A stretch of DNA of 6,021 nucleotides from Clostridia bacterium (GCA_900762945.1 CAAFIN010000086.1:1-6021); one strand, 5' to 3'; positions 1-5,716 are shown, numbered from the stretch's first letter. Notes: generated from the letters alone by a model not told the origin. A program made the numbers and translations.

Positions 1-74
1 AGTATAAAAAACGTGAAAAATTCGCTTAAAAATATAAAAAACACAAAAAATCGCGCGGAGAACGGTTGTTTGTG

Positions 75-104
75 TTGACAGATTCGGACAGCGTAATGTA
101 AAAT
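75..104 (+). promoter_or_regulatory. Sigma-A-type promoter of the lipoprotein gene
   Basis: A perfect -35 box TTGACA (75-80) and a -10 box TAAAAT (99-104) are separated by 18 bases. Transcription would start near base 111, about 42 bases before the ATG at 153. An AT-rich stretch with repeated A-tracts lies just upstream (about 6-50) and could act as an UP element or a curved segment. This is the only good promoter seen ahead of the lipoprotein gene. Confidence 0.75.
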
Positions 105-123
105 AGTAACGCAATTCAAAAAT

Positions 124-139
124 GTTCGAAGTATCGAAC
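124..139 (+). promoter_or_regulatory. Perfect inverted repeat in the lipoprotein leader, next to the RBS
   Basis: GTTCGA (124-129) and TCGAAC (134-139) form a perfect 6-bp inverted repeat around the 4-base spacer AGTA. It lies between the predicted transcription start (about 111) and the ribosome binding site AAGGAG (141-146), ending one base before that site. It could be an mRNA hairpin that affects translation or stability, or an operator for a dimeric regulator. The sequence cannot tell these apart, and chance is possible for a repeat this short. Confidence 0.4.
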
Positions 140-152
140 GAAGGAGAGTACA

Positions 153-1313
153 ATGAGAAAAGCAAAAATTCCGGTAGCCGTTTTAGCGGCGATAACGGCA
201 ATGTTTTTGTTTGCGGCATGCGGAGATAAGTGCGCGAACGGACACAGTTTCGGCGAATGGCAAGTAACCGTTGCCGCGACCTGCACCGAGGACGGCGTGG
301 AAACGCGTAAGTGCAGCGTTTGCGACAAGGAAGAAACGCGTCCCGTAGCCAAACTCGGACACGATTACGGCGAACCCGTGTACGCCGAGCGCGACGGTAA
401 ACTCGTTACGGTCCGCAATTGTTTGCGTGGCGACGGCGAGGACGTGCAAGAGGTCGAAAACGGCGTAGCGGTACACAGCTGGGAAGAACTCGATGTCGCC
501 GTCAAGAAAAACAACGCGCACGTCGTCCTTATGAACGATATCGCAAAGGCGGGCATGACGGACTTTAATATTCGTCCCGCCGACAGCGACCTTAGCATCA
601 CGATCGATCTTAACGGAAAGACGCTCGGCGCAGAAGTGAACGTATGCACTTATTATAAGGTCGACGGAAAGGCTAAGGAGTGCGGTTATAAACTCACCGT
701 AAAACTTCTTAACGGCAATATCGGCACCGAAACCGGTTATATCGCGGGCGAACAAACAGACGATAATAAGATATTTTACGGAATACTCGTAAACGGCGCG
801 AAAGTAGACCTCACCGTCGAAAAGGTAAATTTAGTAGGTTACTACGGCGGTTTCTATACCAACGGTTCCACCAAGGGTAGTACAATCGCTATGAGCGATT
901 GTATCGTCAGGGGTGCGGCGGTTGCCGCTAGTTACCTTGCGGGCGGACATACCGTCACGTTCGATCGTTGTTCGTTCAGCGGCACATTCGGACTGTATAT
1001 CAAGTCGGGGGCTGTGACGCTTAACAATTGCACGGTTGTCGCAACGGGCGAGTATAGTCAGCCGAACTATAACGGCAACGGTGCGGACGGAGATGGCAGC
1101 GGCATCGTAGTCGACAGCGTAGAGGGTTATAATCCGTCGCTGACCTTCACGATGAACGGCGGCACTATAAGTTCGGCAAACGGTTATGCTTTCGAGCAGG
1201 TAGTGACCAAAGGAGAGAACTATTCGACGTCCACGCTTAACGGAGTGAAAATGACGGCGGGCAAGACTCCCGCGGTGTTCATAACCACCGACGGTGCGGT
1301 AACGGTAAAATAA
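153..1313 (+). CDS. Predicted secreted lipoprotein with a Cys/His motif and a beta-helix-like domain
   Basis: The protein has 386 residues and is probably anchored to the outer face of the membrane. Residues 1-22 form a lipoprotein signal peptide: basic MRKAK, a hydrophobic core, then a lipobox-like FAAC with Cys23 as the lipidation site. Phe at -3 is not the usual Leu, so the lipobox is slightly atypical. Residues 27-72 match a module seen in Firmicutes surface proteins: C27-x3-H31, a Trp at 36, C44, C54-x2-C57 and GHDY at 69-72. This could bind zinc. From about residue 105 the protein is rich in short beta-strand-like segments with Asn and Gly turns, including IDLNGKTL (151-158), suggesting a right-handed parallel beta-helix of the pectate-lyase-like type. 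I see no catalytic motif, so carbohydrate binding or cleavage is only a guess. The start is supported by AAGGAG at 141-146, six bases before the ATG. It sits alone between its own promoter and terminator. Confidence 0.85.
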   Translation: MRKAKIPVAVLAAITAMFLFAACGDKCANGHSFGEWQVTVAATCTEDGVETRKCSVCDKEETRPVAKLGHDYGEPVYAERDGKLVTVRNCLRGDGEDVQEVENGVAVHSWEELDVAVKKNNAHVVLMNDIAKAGMTDFNIRPADSDLSITIDLNGKTLGAEVNVCTYYKVDGKAKECGYKLTVKLLNGNIGTETGYIAGEQTDDNKIFYGILVNGAKVDLTVEKVNLVGYYGGFYTNGSTKGSTIAMSDCIVRGAAVAASYLAGGHTVTFDRCSFSGTFGLYIKSGAVTLNNCTVVATGEYSQPNYNGNGADGDGSGIVVDSVEGYNPSLTFTMNGGTISSANGYAFEQVVTKGENYSTSTLNGVKMTAGKTPAVFITTDGAVTVK

Positions 1314-1332
1314 TCGGAACGATGCTATGCGG

Positions 1333-1360
1333 CGAAACGCGAAAAACGTCCGGCGTTTCG
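1333..1360 (+). repeat. Inverted repeat downstream of the lipoprotein gene
   Basis: CGAAACGC (1333-1340) and GCGTTTCG (1353-1360) are perfect 8-bp inverted arms with a 12-base loop. No T-run follows, so it is not a terminator by itself. It may stabilise the 3' end of the mRNA ahead of the terminator at 1382-1409. It also lies inside the post-stop segment that recurs after the acyl-CoA ligase gene. Confidence 0.5.
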
Positions 1361-1381
1361 TATAGACAAACTATAAACAAG

Positions 1382-1409
1382 AAGGGCGGTCCCGGGGGAT
1401 CGCCCTTTT
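1382..1409 (+). terminator. Intrinsic terminator between convergent genes, possibly bidirectional
   Basis: AAGGGCG (1382-1388) pairs with CGCCCTT (1401-1407). The stem can be extended inward by a G-T and a T-A pair. On the plus strand it runs into TTTT (1406-1409), a short U-tract. On the minus strand the hairpin is followed by CTTGTTTATAG, also U-rich. It lies between the lipoprotein gene (stop at 1313) and the convergent acetyltransferase gene (stop at 1494), so it could end transcripts from both sides. Confidence 0.7.
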
Positions 1410-1493
1410 GCTGTATGGTTTATAATTGTCGTATACGTTTTTTCGGAAAATATGACCGCAGATCATGCGCGATTTGTTTTTTTGACAGCGGTC

Positions 1494-2108
1494 TTACTTC
1501 AGATCCTCGGGATTTATCTTTCGATCCTTGAAGTAGTACTCGCGGTCGCGCTCGTTGATTTCGCGGAGCACGCGACAGGGGTTGCCGACGGCTACTACGT
1601 TTGCGGGCAAGTCCTTGGTGACCACGCTGCCCGCGCCGACCACGGTGTTATCGCCGATCGTCACGCCGGGGAGCACGACTACGTGCGCGCCCAGCCAGCA
1701 GTTTCTGCCGATATGCACGGGTATATTGTACTGATAGATTTTCTCGCGGAGCGCGGGAAGAATAGGGTGGCCCGCGGTCGCGACGGTCACTCCGGGACCG
1801 AACATGGTGTAATCGCCCACGGTGATCACGCCGTCGTCCACGAGGGTAAGGTTAAAGTTCGCGTAAACGTAATCGCCGAAACTTACGTTCTTGCCGCCCC
1901 AGTTCGCGTGGAAAGGAGGCTCGATATAACAGCCCTTGCCGATATGCGCGAACATGCTTTCCAGCATTGTCTTGCGCTTTTCCGGCTCGGACGGACGAGT
2001 AAGATTGTATTCGTAGACTTTCTCCAGCCAGGTCGCTTGTTCGGCGGCAACGGAATCGTCGTCGCACGCGTAAAGTTCGCCGGTAAGTAATTTTTCTCTC
2101 ATGCCCAT
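1494..2108 (-). CDS. Sugar O-acetyltransferase, maltose/galactoside (Maa/LacA) type
   Basis: This 204-residue protein has the full length and layout of the maltose/galactoside acetyltransferases, cytosolic enzymes that move acetyl from acetyl-CoA to a sugar hydroxyl and usually act as trimers. The N-terminal helical cap (about 3-55, beginning MREKLLTGELY) matches the Mac domain. Left-handed beta-helix hexapeptide repeats fill about residues 72-110 and 130-185, including IGRNCWLGAHVVVLPGVTIG and the closing VVAVGNPCRVLREI. His114 in TAGHP is the expected catalytic base. N84 and D92 match the substrate-binding Asn and Asp of E. coli LacA (N85, D93, H115), offset by one. The first ATG (2108) is preferred over the one two codons later because AAGGAG (2122-2117) is 8 bases from it. 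The gene is monocistronic and divergent from the HAD gene. The true acceptor sugar cannot be read from sequence, and no sugar operon is attached. Confidence 0.93.
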   Translation of the reverse strand: MGMREKLLTGELYACDDDSVAAEQATWLEKVYEYNLTRPSEPEKRKTMLESMFAHIGKGCYIEPPFHANWGGKNVSFGDYVYANFNLTLVDDGVITVGDYTMFGPGVTVATAGHPILPALREKIYQYNIPVHIGRNCWLGAHVVVLPGVTIGDNTVVGAGSVVTKDLPANVVAVGNPCRVLREINERDREYYFKDRKINPEDLK

Positions 2109-2138
2109 AACGGTAACTCCTTGAATTTCGGTATCGCT

Positions 2139-2167
2139 ATTATAGCCGCTTTGCCGATTAAAATCAA
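2139..2167 (-). promoter_or_regulatory. Promoter of the sugar O-acetyltransferase gene
   Basis: On the minus strand a -35 box TTGATT (2167-2162) and a perfect -10 box TATAAT (2144-2139) are separated by 17 bases. Transcription would start near 2132, giving a leader of about 24 bases that carries the AAGGAG ribosome binding site. I see no operator-like repeat overlapping it. Confidence 0.8.
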
Positions 2168-2239
2168 GCGAAAAACCGCCGAAAAGTTTTTGGTTTTTGA
2201 GTAATTTCGGTGAAAAGCGCGCCGCGACCCCGTCCGCGC

Positions 2240-2269
2240 TTGACCTCAGCCCGCGAAATTTGGTATACT
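2240..2269 (+). promoter_or_regulatory. Extended -10 promoter of the HAD phosphatase gene
   Basis: A -35 box TTGACC (2240-2245) and a -10 box TATACT (2264-2269) are 18 bases apart. TGG directly before the -10 box (2261-2263) makes an extended -10 element. Transcription should start near 2276. Because of this, the upstream in-frame ATG at 2210, which lies before the promoter, cannot be the start used from this transcript. Confidence 0.75.
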
Positions 2270-2284
2270 AACCGTGAAAAAGCA

Positions 2285-2300
2285 CGGGCGAATAAGCCCG
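2285..2300 (+). promoter_or_regulatory. Short hairpin directly before the HAD gene RBS
   Basis: CGGGC (2285-2289) and GCCCG (2296-2300) form a GC-rich 5-bp stem with a 6-base loop (GAATAA). The stem ends exactly where the ribosome binding site AAAAGGAG (2301-2308) begins. In the predicted leader (about 2276-2314) it would fold next to the site without covering it, which could keep the site open or protect the 5' end. Confidence 0.4.
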
Positions 2301-2314
2301 AAAAGGAGCAGGTT

Positions 2315-2974
2315 ATGCAAGTAAAAGCGATAGTTTTCGACCTCGACGGAACGCTTCTCGACACGCTCGACGATCTTTGGCTGAGCGTAAATTACACTAT
2401 GGACAAGTACGGCTTCCCGCGCCGCGATCGCCGGGAAGTCCGCAGTTTTTTAGGCAGCGGCGTGCGCTATCTTATCAACAAAGCGCTCCCGGAAGATAAA
2501 AAGGACATGACCGACGAGTGTCTAGCCGTATTCAAAGCCTATTACGATATCCACAAGGACGACAACACGCGACCCTACGACGGCGTTATAGATATGCTTA
2601 AAGCTGTGCGAACCGCAGGACTGAAGTCCGCGATCGTGTCCAACAAGTACGACGCGGCGGTGCAGGAACTGAAGAACGTCACGTTCAACGGACTCGTCGA
2701 TTTCGCGGTGGGCGAGGGCAACGGCATAAAAACCAAACCCGCTCCCGACGGAGTGCTGCTGGCGCTCGAAAACTTAGGCGTGAGCCGAGATGAAGCCGTG
2801 TACGTCGGCGACAGCGAAGTAGACCTTAAAACCGCCGAAAACTCGGGGCTTAAATGTATCGCCGTTACCTGGGGCTTCCGCGACCGCGACTTTTTGTTCG
2901 AGTGCGGCGCGAAAAACGTGATAGATAATACCGCGGAACTATTGCCGCTCGTTCGAAAAGACGAGCTGAAATAG
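2315..2974 (+). CDS. HAD-superfamily phosphatase, phosphoglycolate phosphatase-like
   Basis: A 219-residue cytosolic HAD hydrolase of subfamily IA, expected to remove phosphate from a small phosphometabolite with Mg2+. All four motifs are intact. Motif I is FDLDGTLLDT with nucleophile D9 and acid/base D11. Motif II is S109 in IVSNK. Motif III is K141 in KTKPAPDG. Motif IV is GDSEVD (165-170) with D166 and D170 as metal ligands. Residues about 16-82 form the helical C1 cap, as in Gph and PpaX. The substrate cannot be fixed from sequence: phosphoglycolate is the family default, but pyrophosphate and other small phosphates are possible. The start is set at 2315 by AGGAG (2304-2308), six bases upstream, and by the start-adjacent MQVKAIVFDLDGT typical of the family. 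The longer in-frame extension begins before the promoter. No terminator is visible in the 64 bases before the next gene, so some readthrough is likely. Confidence 0.92.
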   Translation: MQVKAIVFDLDGTLLDTLDDLWLSVNYTMDKYGFPRRDRREVRSFLGSGVRYLINKALPEDKKDMTDECLAVFKAYYDIHKDDNTRPYDGVIDMLKAVRTAGLKSAIVSNKYDAAVQELKNVTFNGLVDFAVGEGNGIKTKPAPDGVLLALENLGVSRDEAVYVGDSEVDLKTAENSGLKCIAVTWGFRDRDFLFECGAKNVIDNTAELLPLVRKDELK

Positions 2975-3003
2975 CGAATTTTACGGCTGAAAGGTTAATT
3001 TAC

Positions 3004-3032
3004 TCGACAAAACGGCGAGAATATTATAGAAT
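3004..3032 (+). promoter_or_regulatory. Candidate promoter for the membrane acyltransferase gene
   Basis: TCGACA (3004-3009, one mismatch to TTGACA) and TAGAAT (3027-3032, one mismatch to TATAAT) are 17 bases apart. The -10 box ends six bases before the GTG at 3039, so transcription would begin at or very near the start codon. The AT-rich run around 3020-3032 also offers TATTAT and TATAGA, but with poor spacing to the -35 box. The alternative is readthrough from the HAD gene. Confidence 0.5.
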
Positions 3033-3038
3033 AGAACC

Positions 3039-3875
3039 GTGAAGTACGATGCGGACAAATTATTCGGCGCGAAACGGCGTGTTTGGGAAGCGGACTTTCT
3101 GCGGGGAGCGGCGATACTGCTTATGTGTTTCGACCACTTTATGTACGATCTCAGCATACTGCCGTCGTTTTTCTCCGATTTTTACGCTAATGCTCCGGCT
3201 TCGCTGTACAAAATGTGGGATGACGGCTATAACTTTTACATGTCGACGTTCCGCGATACGTTCCATTATATTTTCGCTACGCTGTTTCTGCTGATTTCCG
3301 GCATAAGCAGTACGTTTTCGCGAAACGACGGCGCGCGTTGCGCCAAACTTTTCATATTCGCCGCGATACTCTCGACCGCAACCGCTTGTATCGATTCGGT
3401 CGCGGACATGGGCGCGCTTATCGTGTTCGGTATAATCCACCTTCTGGCGTTCGCCTCGCTCGCGTACTGGCTGATAAACAAGTTCTTAAAAAACGATTTT
3501 TGGTTTCTCGCGTTCGGCGCGGCGTTCATTATCGGCGGTATCGCGATAGAGTGGTACGCTCAGCCGTTCGTGGATATGCCGAAAGACACCGGGCAGGTTT
3601 GGATTACGGTGCTTGAAGCAATGATCGGCTTGACGAGAGTAGGCTCGGATCATTTTCCGCTGTTTCCGTGCGCGGGCGTGGTGCTGTGGGGCGCGTATAT
3701 AGGCAAGAAGTTTTACCCCGAAAGAAAGTCGCTTCTGCCTATGCTCGACGGCGCGTGGAACAAGGGTTTCTGTGCGATCGGGCGCAATACTTTATGGGTG
3801 TATCTGTTGCATCAGCCCGTGGTTGCGGGTATAATAATGATAATAGGAATGACTAACGGGTTGTCCGTTTTCTAG
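3039..3875 (+). CDS. DUF1624/HGSNAT-like integral membrane acyltransferase
   Basis: A 278-residue polytopic membrane protein of the DUF1624 family, related to the catalytic part of heparan-alpha-glucosaminide N-acetyltransferase, which carries acyl groups across a membrane to a sugar acceptor. Family marks are seen in order: WEADFLRGAAILLMCFDHF in and before helix 1 (E17, R22, G23, H33), LLISGISSTFSR (84-95), GIIHLLAF (131-138), SDHFPLFP (203-210) and GRNTLWVYLLHQP (248-260). About seven hydrophobic segments are visible, near 24-45, 74-93, 102-122, 126-147, 153-172, 206-222 and 250-272. No substrate is known from sequence; envelope or exopolysaccharide sugars are an inference. GTG at 3039 is the only usable start: an in-frame TAG lies at 3027-3029 and the next Met is residue 29, inside helix 1. 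No ribosome binding site precedes it, which is odd. The acyl-CoA ligase follows after 33 bases and is probably in the same operon. Confidence 0.85.
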   Translation: MKYDADKLFGAKRRVWEADFLRGAAILLMCFDHFMYDLSILPSFFSDFYANAPASLYKMWDDGYNFYMSTFRDTFHYIFATLFLLISGISSTFSRNDGARCAKLFIFAAILSTATACIDSVADMGALIVFGIIHLLAFASLAYWLINKFLKNDFWFLAFGAAFIIGGIAIEWYAQPFVDMPKDTGQVWITVLEAMIGLTRVGSDHFPLFPCAGVVLWGAYIGKKFYPERKSLLPMLDGAWNKGFCAIGRNTLWVYLLHQPVVAGIIMIIGMTNGLSVF

Positions 3876-3896
3876 CGGAGCATTGCCGCCGCTTTC

Positions 3897-3911
3897 GGAG
3901 GGAAATCAGTG
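3897..3911 (+). promoter_or_regulatory. RBS and GTG start of the acyl-CoA ligase
   Basis: GGAGGG (3897-3902) is a near-perfect Shine-Dalgarno sequence six bases before GTG (3909-3911). This fixes the non-ATG start and shows that the ligase is translated independently of the upstream membrane protein, whose stop lies at 3873-3875. Confidence 0.8.
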
Positions 3912-5552
3912 AACGACAAACACAAGACTTTATATCTCGCGGTTGCCGATACCGCGACCAAATATCCCGGCAACGTCGCGCTCACGTTTATGGGCGCCAA
4001 GGTCGACTATAAAACCATGATCGGCGATATCGGCGCGGTAGCGGGCTGGTTCAGATCTGCGGGGATAGAAGAGGGCGACGCGGTCACGCTTTGTATGCCG
4101 AATATCCCGTCGTGCGTGATCTGCTTTTACGCGCTGTCCAGGATCGGCGCGATCGCGCACATGGTGCATCCGCTCGCTCCCGAAACAAGACTGAGAGAAT
4201 ACATGACGGAAGTAAAGAGCAAAATGCTCGTTATTCCCGACTTTTCGGCTGAGAAATACCCCGCGCTTATTGCCGAGTACCCCACGCTGGTGTGTTCGCC
4301 CGCGCAGTACCTCGGCTTTATCCGCAAGTCCGTCTACGCGATCCGCACGATGCCCACGCAGGGCGCGATAAAAAAATTTCCCACCGTCATGCTGTACTCG
4401 CAAGCGCTGAAGAGCGGCGAACCGAAAATAGCGGCGTTCCGCGACGCGGAAGCCCCCGCGGTGTATCTGCACTCGGGCGGTACGGGCGGTCATCCGAAAA
4501 CGATCGTGCTTTCTTCCCGCGCGATAAATTCGCTCACCGATCAGAGTTTCGACATTTTAGGGATAAAGGAATTCCACGGCGGCAGTATGCTGGCGGTGCT
4601 TCCCATGTTCCACGGCTTCGGACTGGCGATGGGTATCCACGCGATGATGTGCTACGGCGGCACCGACGCGCTTATGCCCAAGTTCCACACCGCCGACACG
4701 ATCAAACTTATCGAACAGGACAAAATCAACTACCTTATCGGCGTGCCCGTGCTGTACAAGGCGCTTCTTGCAAGAGAGGAGTTTTCGGGCGACAAACTCA
4801 AAAATCTCAGAGTGGCGTTCGTCGGCGGTGACTACGTGCCGAAGAGCCTTTTACAAGAGTTCAACGAACGTATGATCAAATACGGCTCGGAAGCGCGGCT
4901 GTACGAGGGCTACGGACTGACCGAAACCGTGACCGTATGCTCGGTCAACACTACGCGCGCGCACCGCTACGGCAGCGTGGGCAAGGCTGTCGGCGGCGTT
5001 AAGATCGCGGCGTTCGAGGGCGAAAATATGCTGAACGCGGGGCAGGAAGGCGAACTCTGCGTCAGCGGCGACGTGCTTATGACCGGATACCTCGGCGATG
5101 AGGAAGCGACGAAGGCGGCGTTCTTCGAGTTCGGCGGCGAAAAATTCGTCCGCTCGGGCGACGTCGGGTCGGTGGATTCGGACGGCTTCGTGTTCTTCCG
5201 CTCGAGAATCAAGCGCATCGCCAAGGTCAACGGAGTGACCGTGTTCCCGTCCGAAATCGAAAAACTCGTTATGGACGAAATCCCCGAGATCAAGGAAGCG
5301 TGCGCCGCGGCGAAGTCCGACGTCCGCACCGGCGACGTGATCGTACTGTTCGTCACGACCGAAAAACGGCTCGCGGAAGAGGATAAACGGAAACTTTCCG
5401 AAAAGATCACCGCGTTTATCACGGAAAGACTGTCCGCGTACTCCGCGCCCGAAAAAGTGTATTACGTTTCCGAGTTCCCGAAAACGCTCGTCGGCAAAGT
5501 CGACGTGAACAAACTGAAAGAAATCTACCTCGGCAGCGACGTTACGGAATAA
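3909..5552 (+). CDS. AMP-forming acyl-CoA ligase (ANL superfamily)
   Basis: A 547-residue adenylate-forming enzyme that should activate a carboxylic acid with ATP to an acyl-adenylate and then to acyl-CoA in the cytosol. The large N-terminal domain (about 1-430) has the P-loop SGGTGGHPK (189-197), PMFHGFGL (232-239, His235), YEGYGLTE (332-339, Glu339) and RSGDVG (415-420, ribose-binding Asp418). The mobile C-terminal domain follows the hinge region FRSRIKRI (430-437), with NGVTVFPSEIE, and ends with PKTLVGKVD (524-532), where Lys530 is the expected adenylation lysine. The P-loop has Gly where the common TSGTTGxPKG has Ser and Thr, and Thr instead of the last Gly. All other key residues are present, so it looks active. 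The overall pattern suits medium- or long-chain acids, but the substrate is not certain. It follows the membrane acyltransferase gene by 33 bases and has no promoter of its own that I can see. No clear terminator follows. Confidence 0.9.
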   Translation: MNDKHKTLYLAVADTATKYPGNVALTFMGAKVDYKTMIGDIGAVAGWFRSAGIEEGDAVTLCMPNIPSCVICFYALSRIGAIAHMVHPLAPETRLREYMTEVKSKMLVIPDFSAEKYPALIAEYPTLVCSPAQYLGFIRKSVYAIRTMPTQGAIKKFPTVMLYSQALKSGEPKIAAFRDAEAPAVYLHSGGTGGHPKTIVLSSRAINSLTDQSFDILGIKEFHGGSMLAVLPMFHGFGLAMGIHAMMCYGGTDALMPKFHTADTIKLIEQDKINYLIGVPVLYKALLAREEFSGDKLKNLRVAFVGGDYVPKSLLQEFNERMIKYGSEARLYEGYGLTETVTVCSVNTTRAHRYGSVGKAVGGVKIAAFEGENMLNAGQEGELCVSGDVLMTGYLGDEEATKAAFFEFGGEKFVRSGDVGSVDSDGFVFFRSRIKRIAKVNGVTVFPSEIEKLVMDEIPEIKEACAAAKSDVRTGDVIVLFVTTEKRLAEEDKRKLSEKITAFITERLSAYSAPEKVYYVSEFPKTLVGKVDVNKLKEIYLGSDVTE

Positions 5553-5574
5553 TCGGAGGGGGCATAGCGGCGAA

Positions 5575-5619
5575 ATTCCGCGCTACACGCCGGCGTTTCC
5601 CGCGTAAACCCCGCGGAAT
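5575..5619 (+). repeat. GC-rich inverted repeat after the acyl-CoA ligase gene
   Basis: ATTCCGCG (5575-5582) and CGCGGAAT (5612-5619) are perfect 8-bp inverted arms. The 29-base loop contains the perfect 10-base palindrome ACGCCGGCGT (5587-5596), so a branched structure is possible. It begins about 20 bases after the ligase stop and could protect the mRNA 3' end or help termination. It is followed by AATAAAGATAAC, not a T-run, so it does not qualify as a standard intrinsic terminator. Confidence 0.45.
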
Positions 5620-5650
5620 AAAGATAACTTCGGAATTTTCGCTCAAACCG

Positions 5651-5679
5651 TTGACAAATATCTCGACTTACGATATAAT
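5651..5679 (+). promoter_or_regulatory. Perfect consensus promoter of the tRNA-Ser gene
   Basis: TTGACA (5651-5656) and TATAAT (5674-5679) match the consensus at all twelve positions with the optimal 17-base spacer. Transcription should begin near 5686, about 31 bases ahead of the mature tRNA 5' end at 5717. This is the strongest promoter in the window, as expected for a stable RNA gene. An imperfect stem, AGGCTA (5684-5689) with TAGCCT (5702-5707), spans the start of the leader that RNase P would remove. Confidence 0.9.
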
Positions 5680-5716
5680 GAATAGGCTATCGCGCTTGAC
5701 GTAGCCTCGTTCCCGC

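Noticed and set aside
183..755. Minus-strand open frame of 190 codons within the lipoprotein gene
   Set aside because: It overlaps a gene with a clear signal peptide, ribosome binding site, promoter and terminator, and its own translation shows no family features.
1454..1493. Inverted repeat GACCGC/GCGGTC just after the acetyltransferase stop, as its own terminator
   Set aside because: The 6-bp arms are 28 bases apart, and the tail on the minus strand (ATATTTTCC) is weak. The hairpin at 1382-1409 is a better candidate.
1322..1531. Small plus-strand open frame of 69 codons after the lipoprotein gene
   Set aside because: It has no ribosome binding site, runs through the terminator hairpin and into the 3' end of the opposite-strand acetyltransferase gene, and its product resembles nothing I recognise.
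1452..2090. Long plus-strand open frame of 212 codons opposite the acetyltransferase gene
   Set aside because: The minus strand encodes a complete, motif-perfect acetyltransferase here. The antisense frame has no ribosome binding site and is a by-product of the GC-biased codons.
2171..2198. AAAAACC/GGTTTTT inverted repeat in the divergent promoter region
   Set aside because: It is made of A and T runs with a 14-base loop, lies upstream of the acetyltransferase promoter and has no gene to terminate. Simple composition explains it.
2210..2314. N-terminal extension of 35 residues on the HAD phosphatase
   Set aside because: The ATG at 2210 lies before the extended -10 promoter at 2240-2269, and the extension is a basic, proline-rich run unlike the family. 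ATG 2315 has a strong ribosome binding site.
4292..4831. Plus-strand open frame of 179 codons inside the ligase gene
   Set aside because: It is in another frame of a ligase with intact motifs, and its product is an Arg-rich string typical of frame-shifted GC-rich coding DNA.
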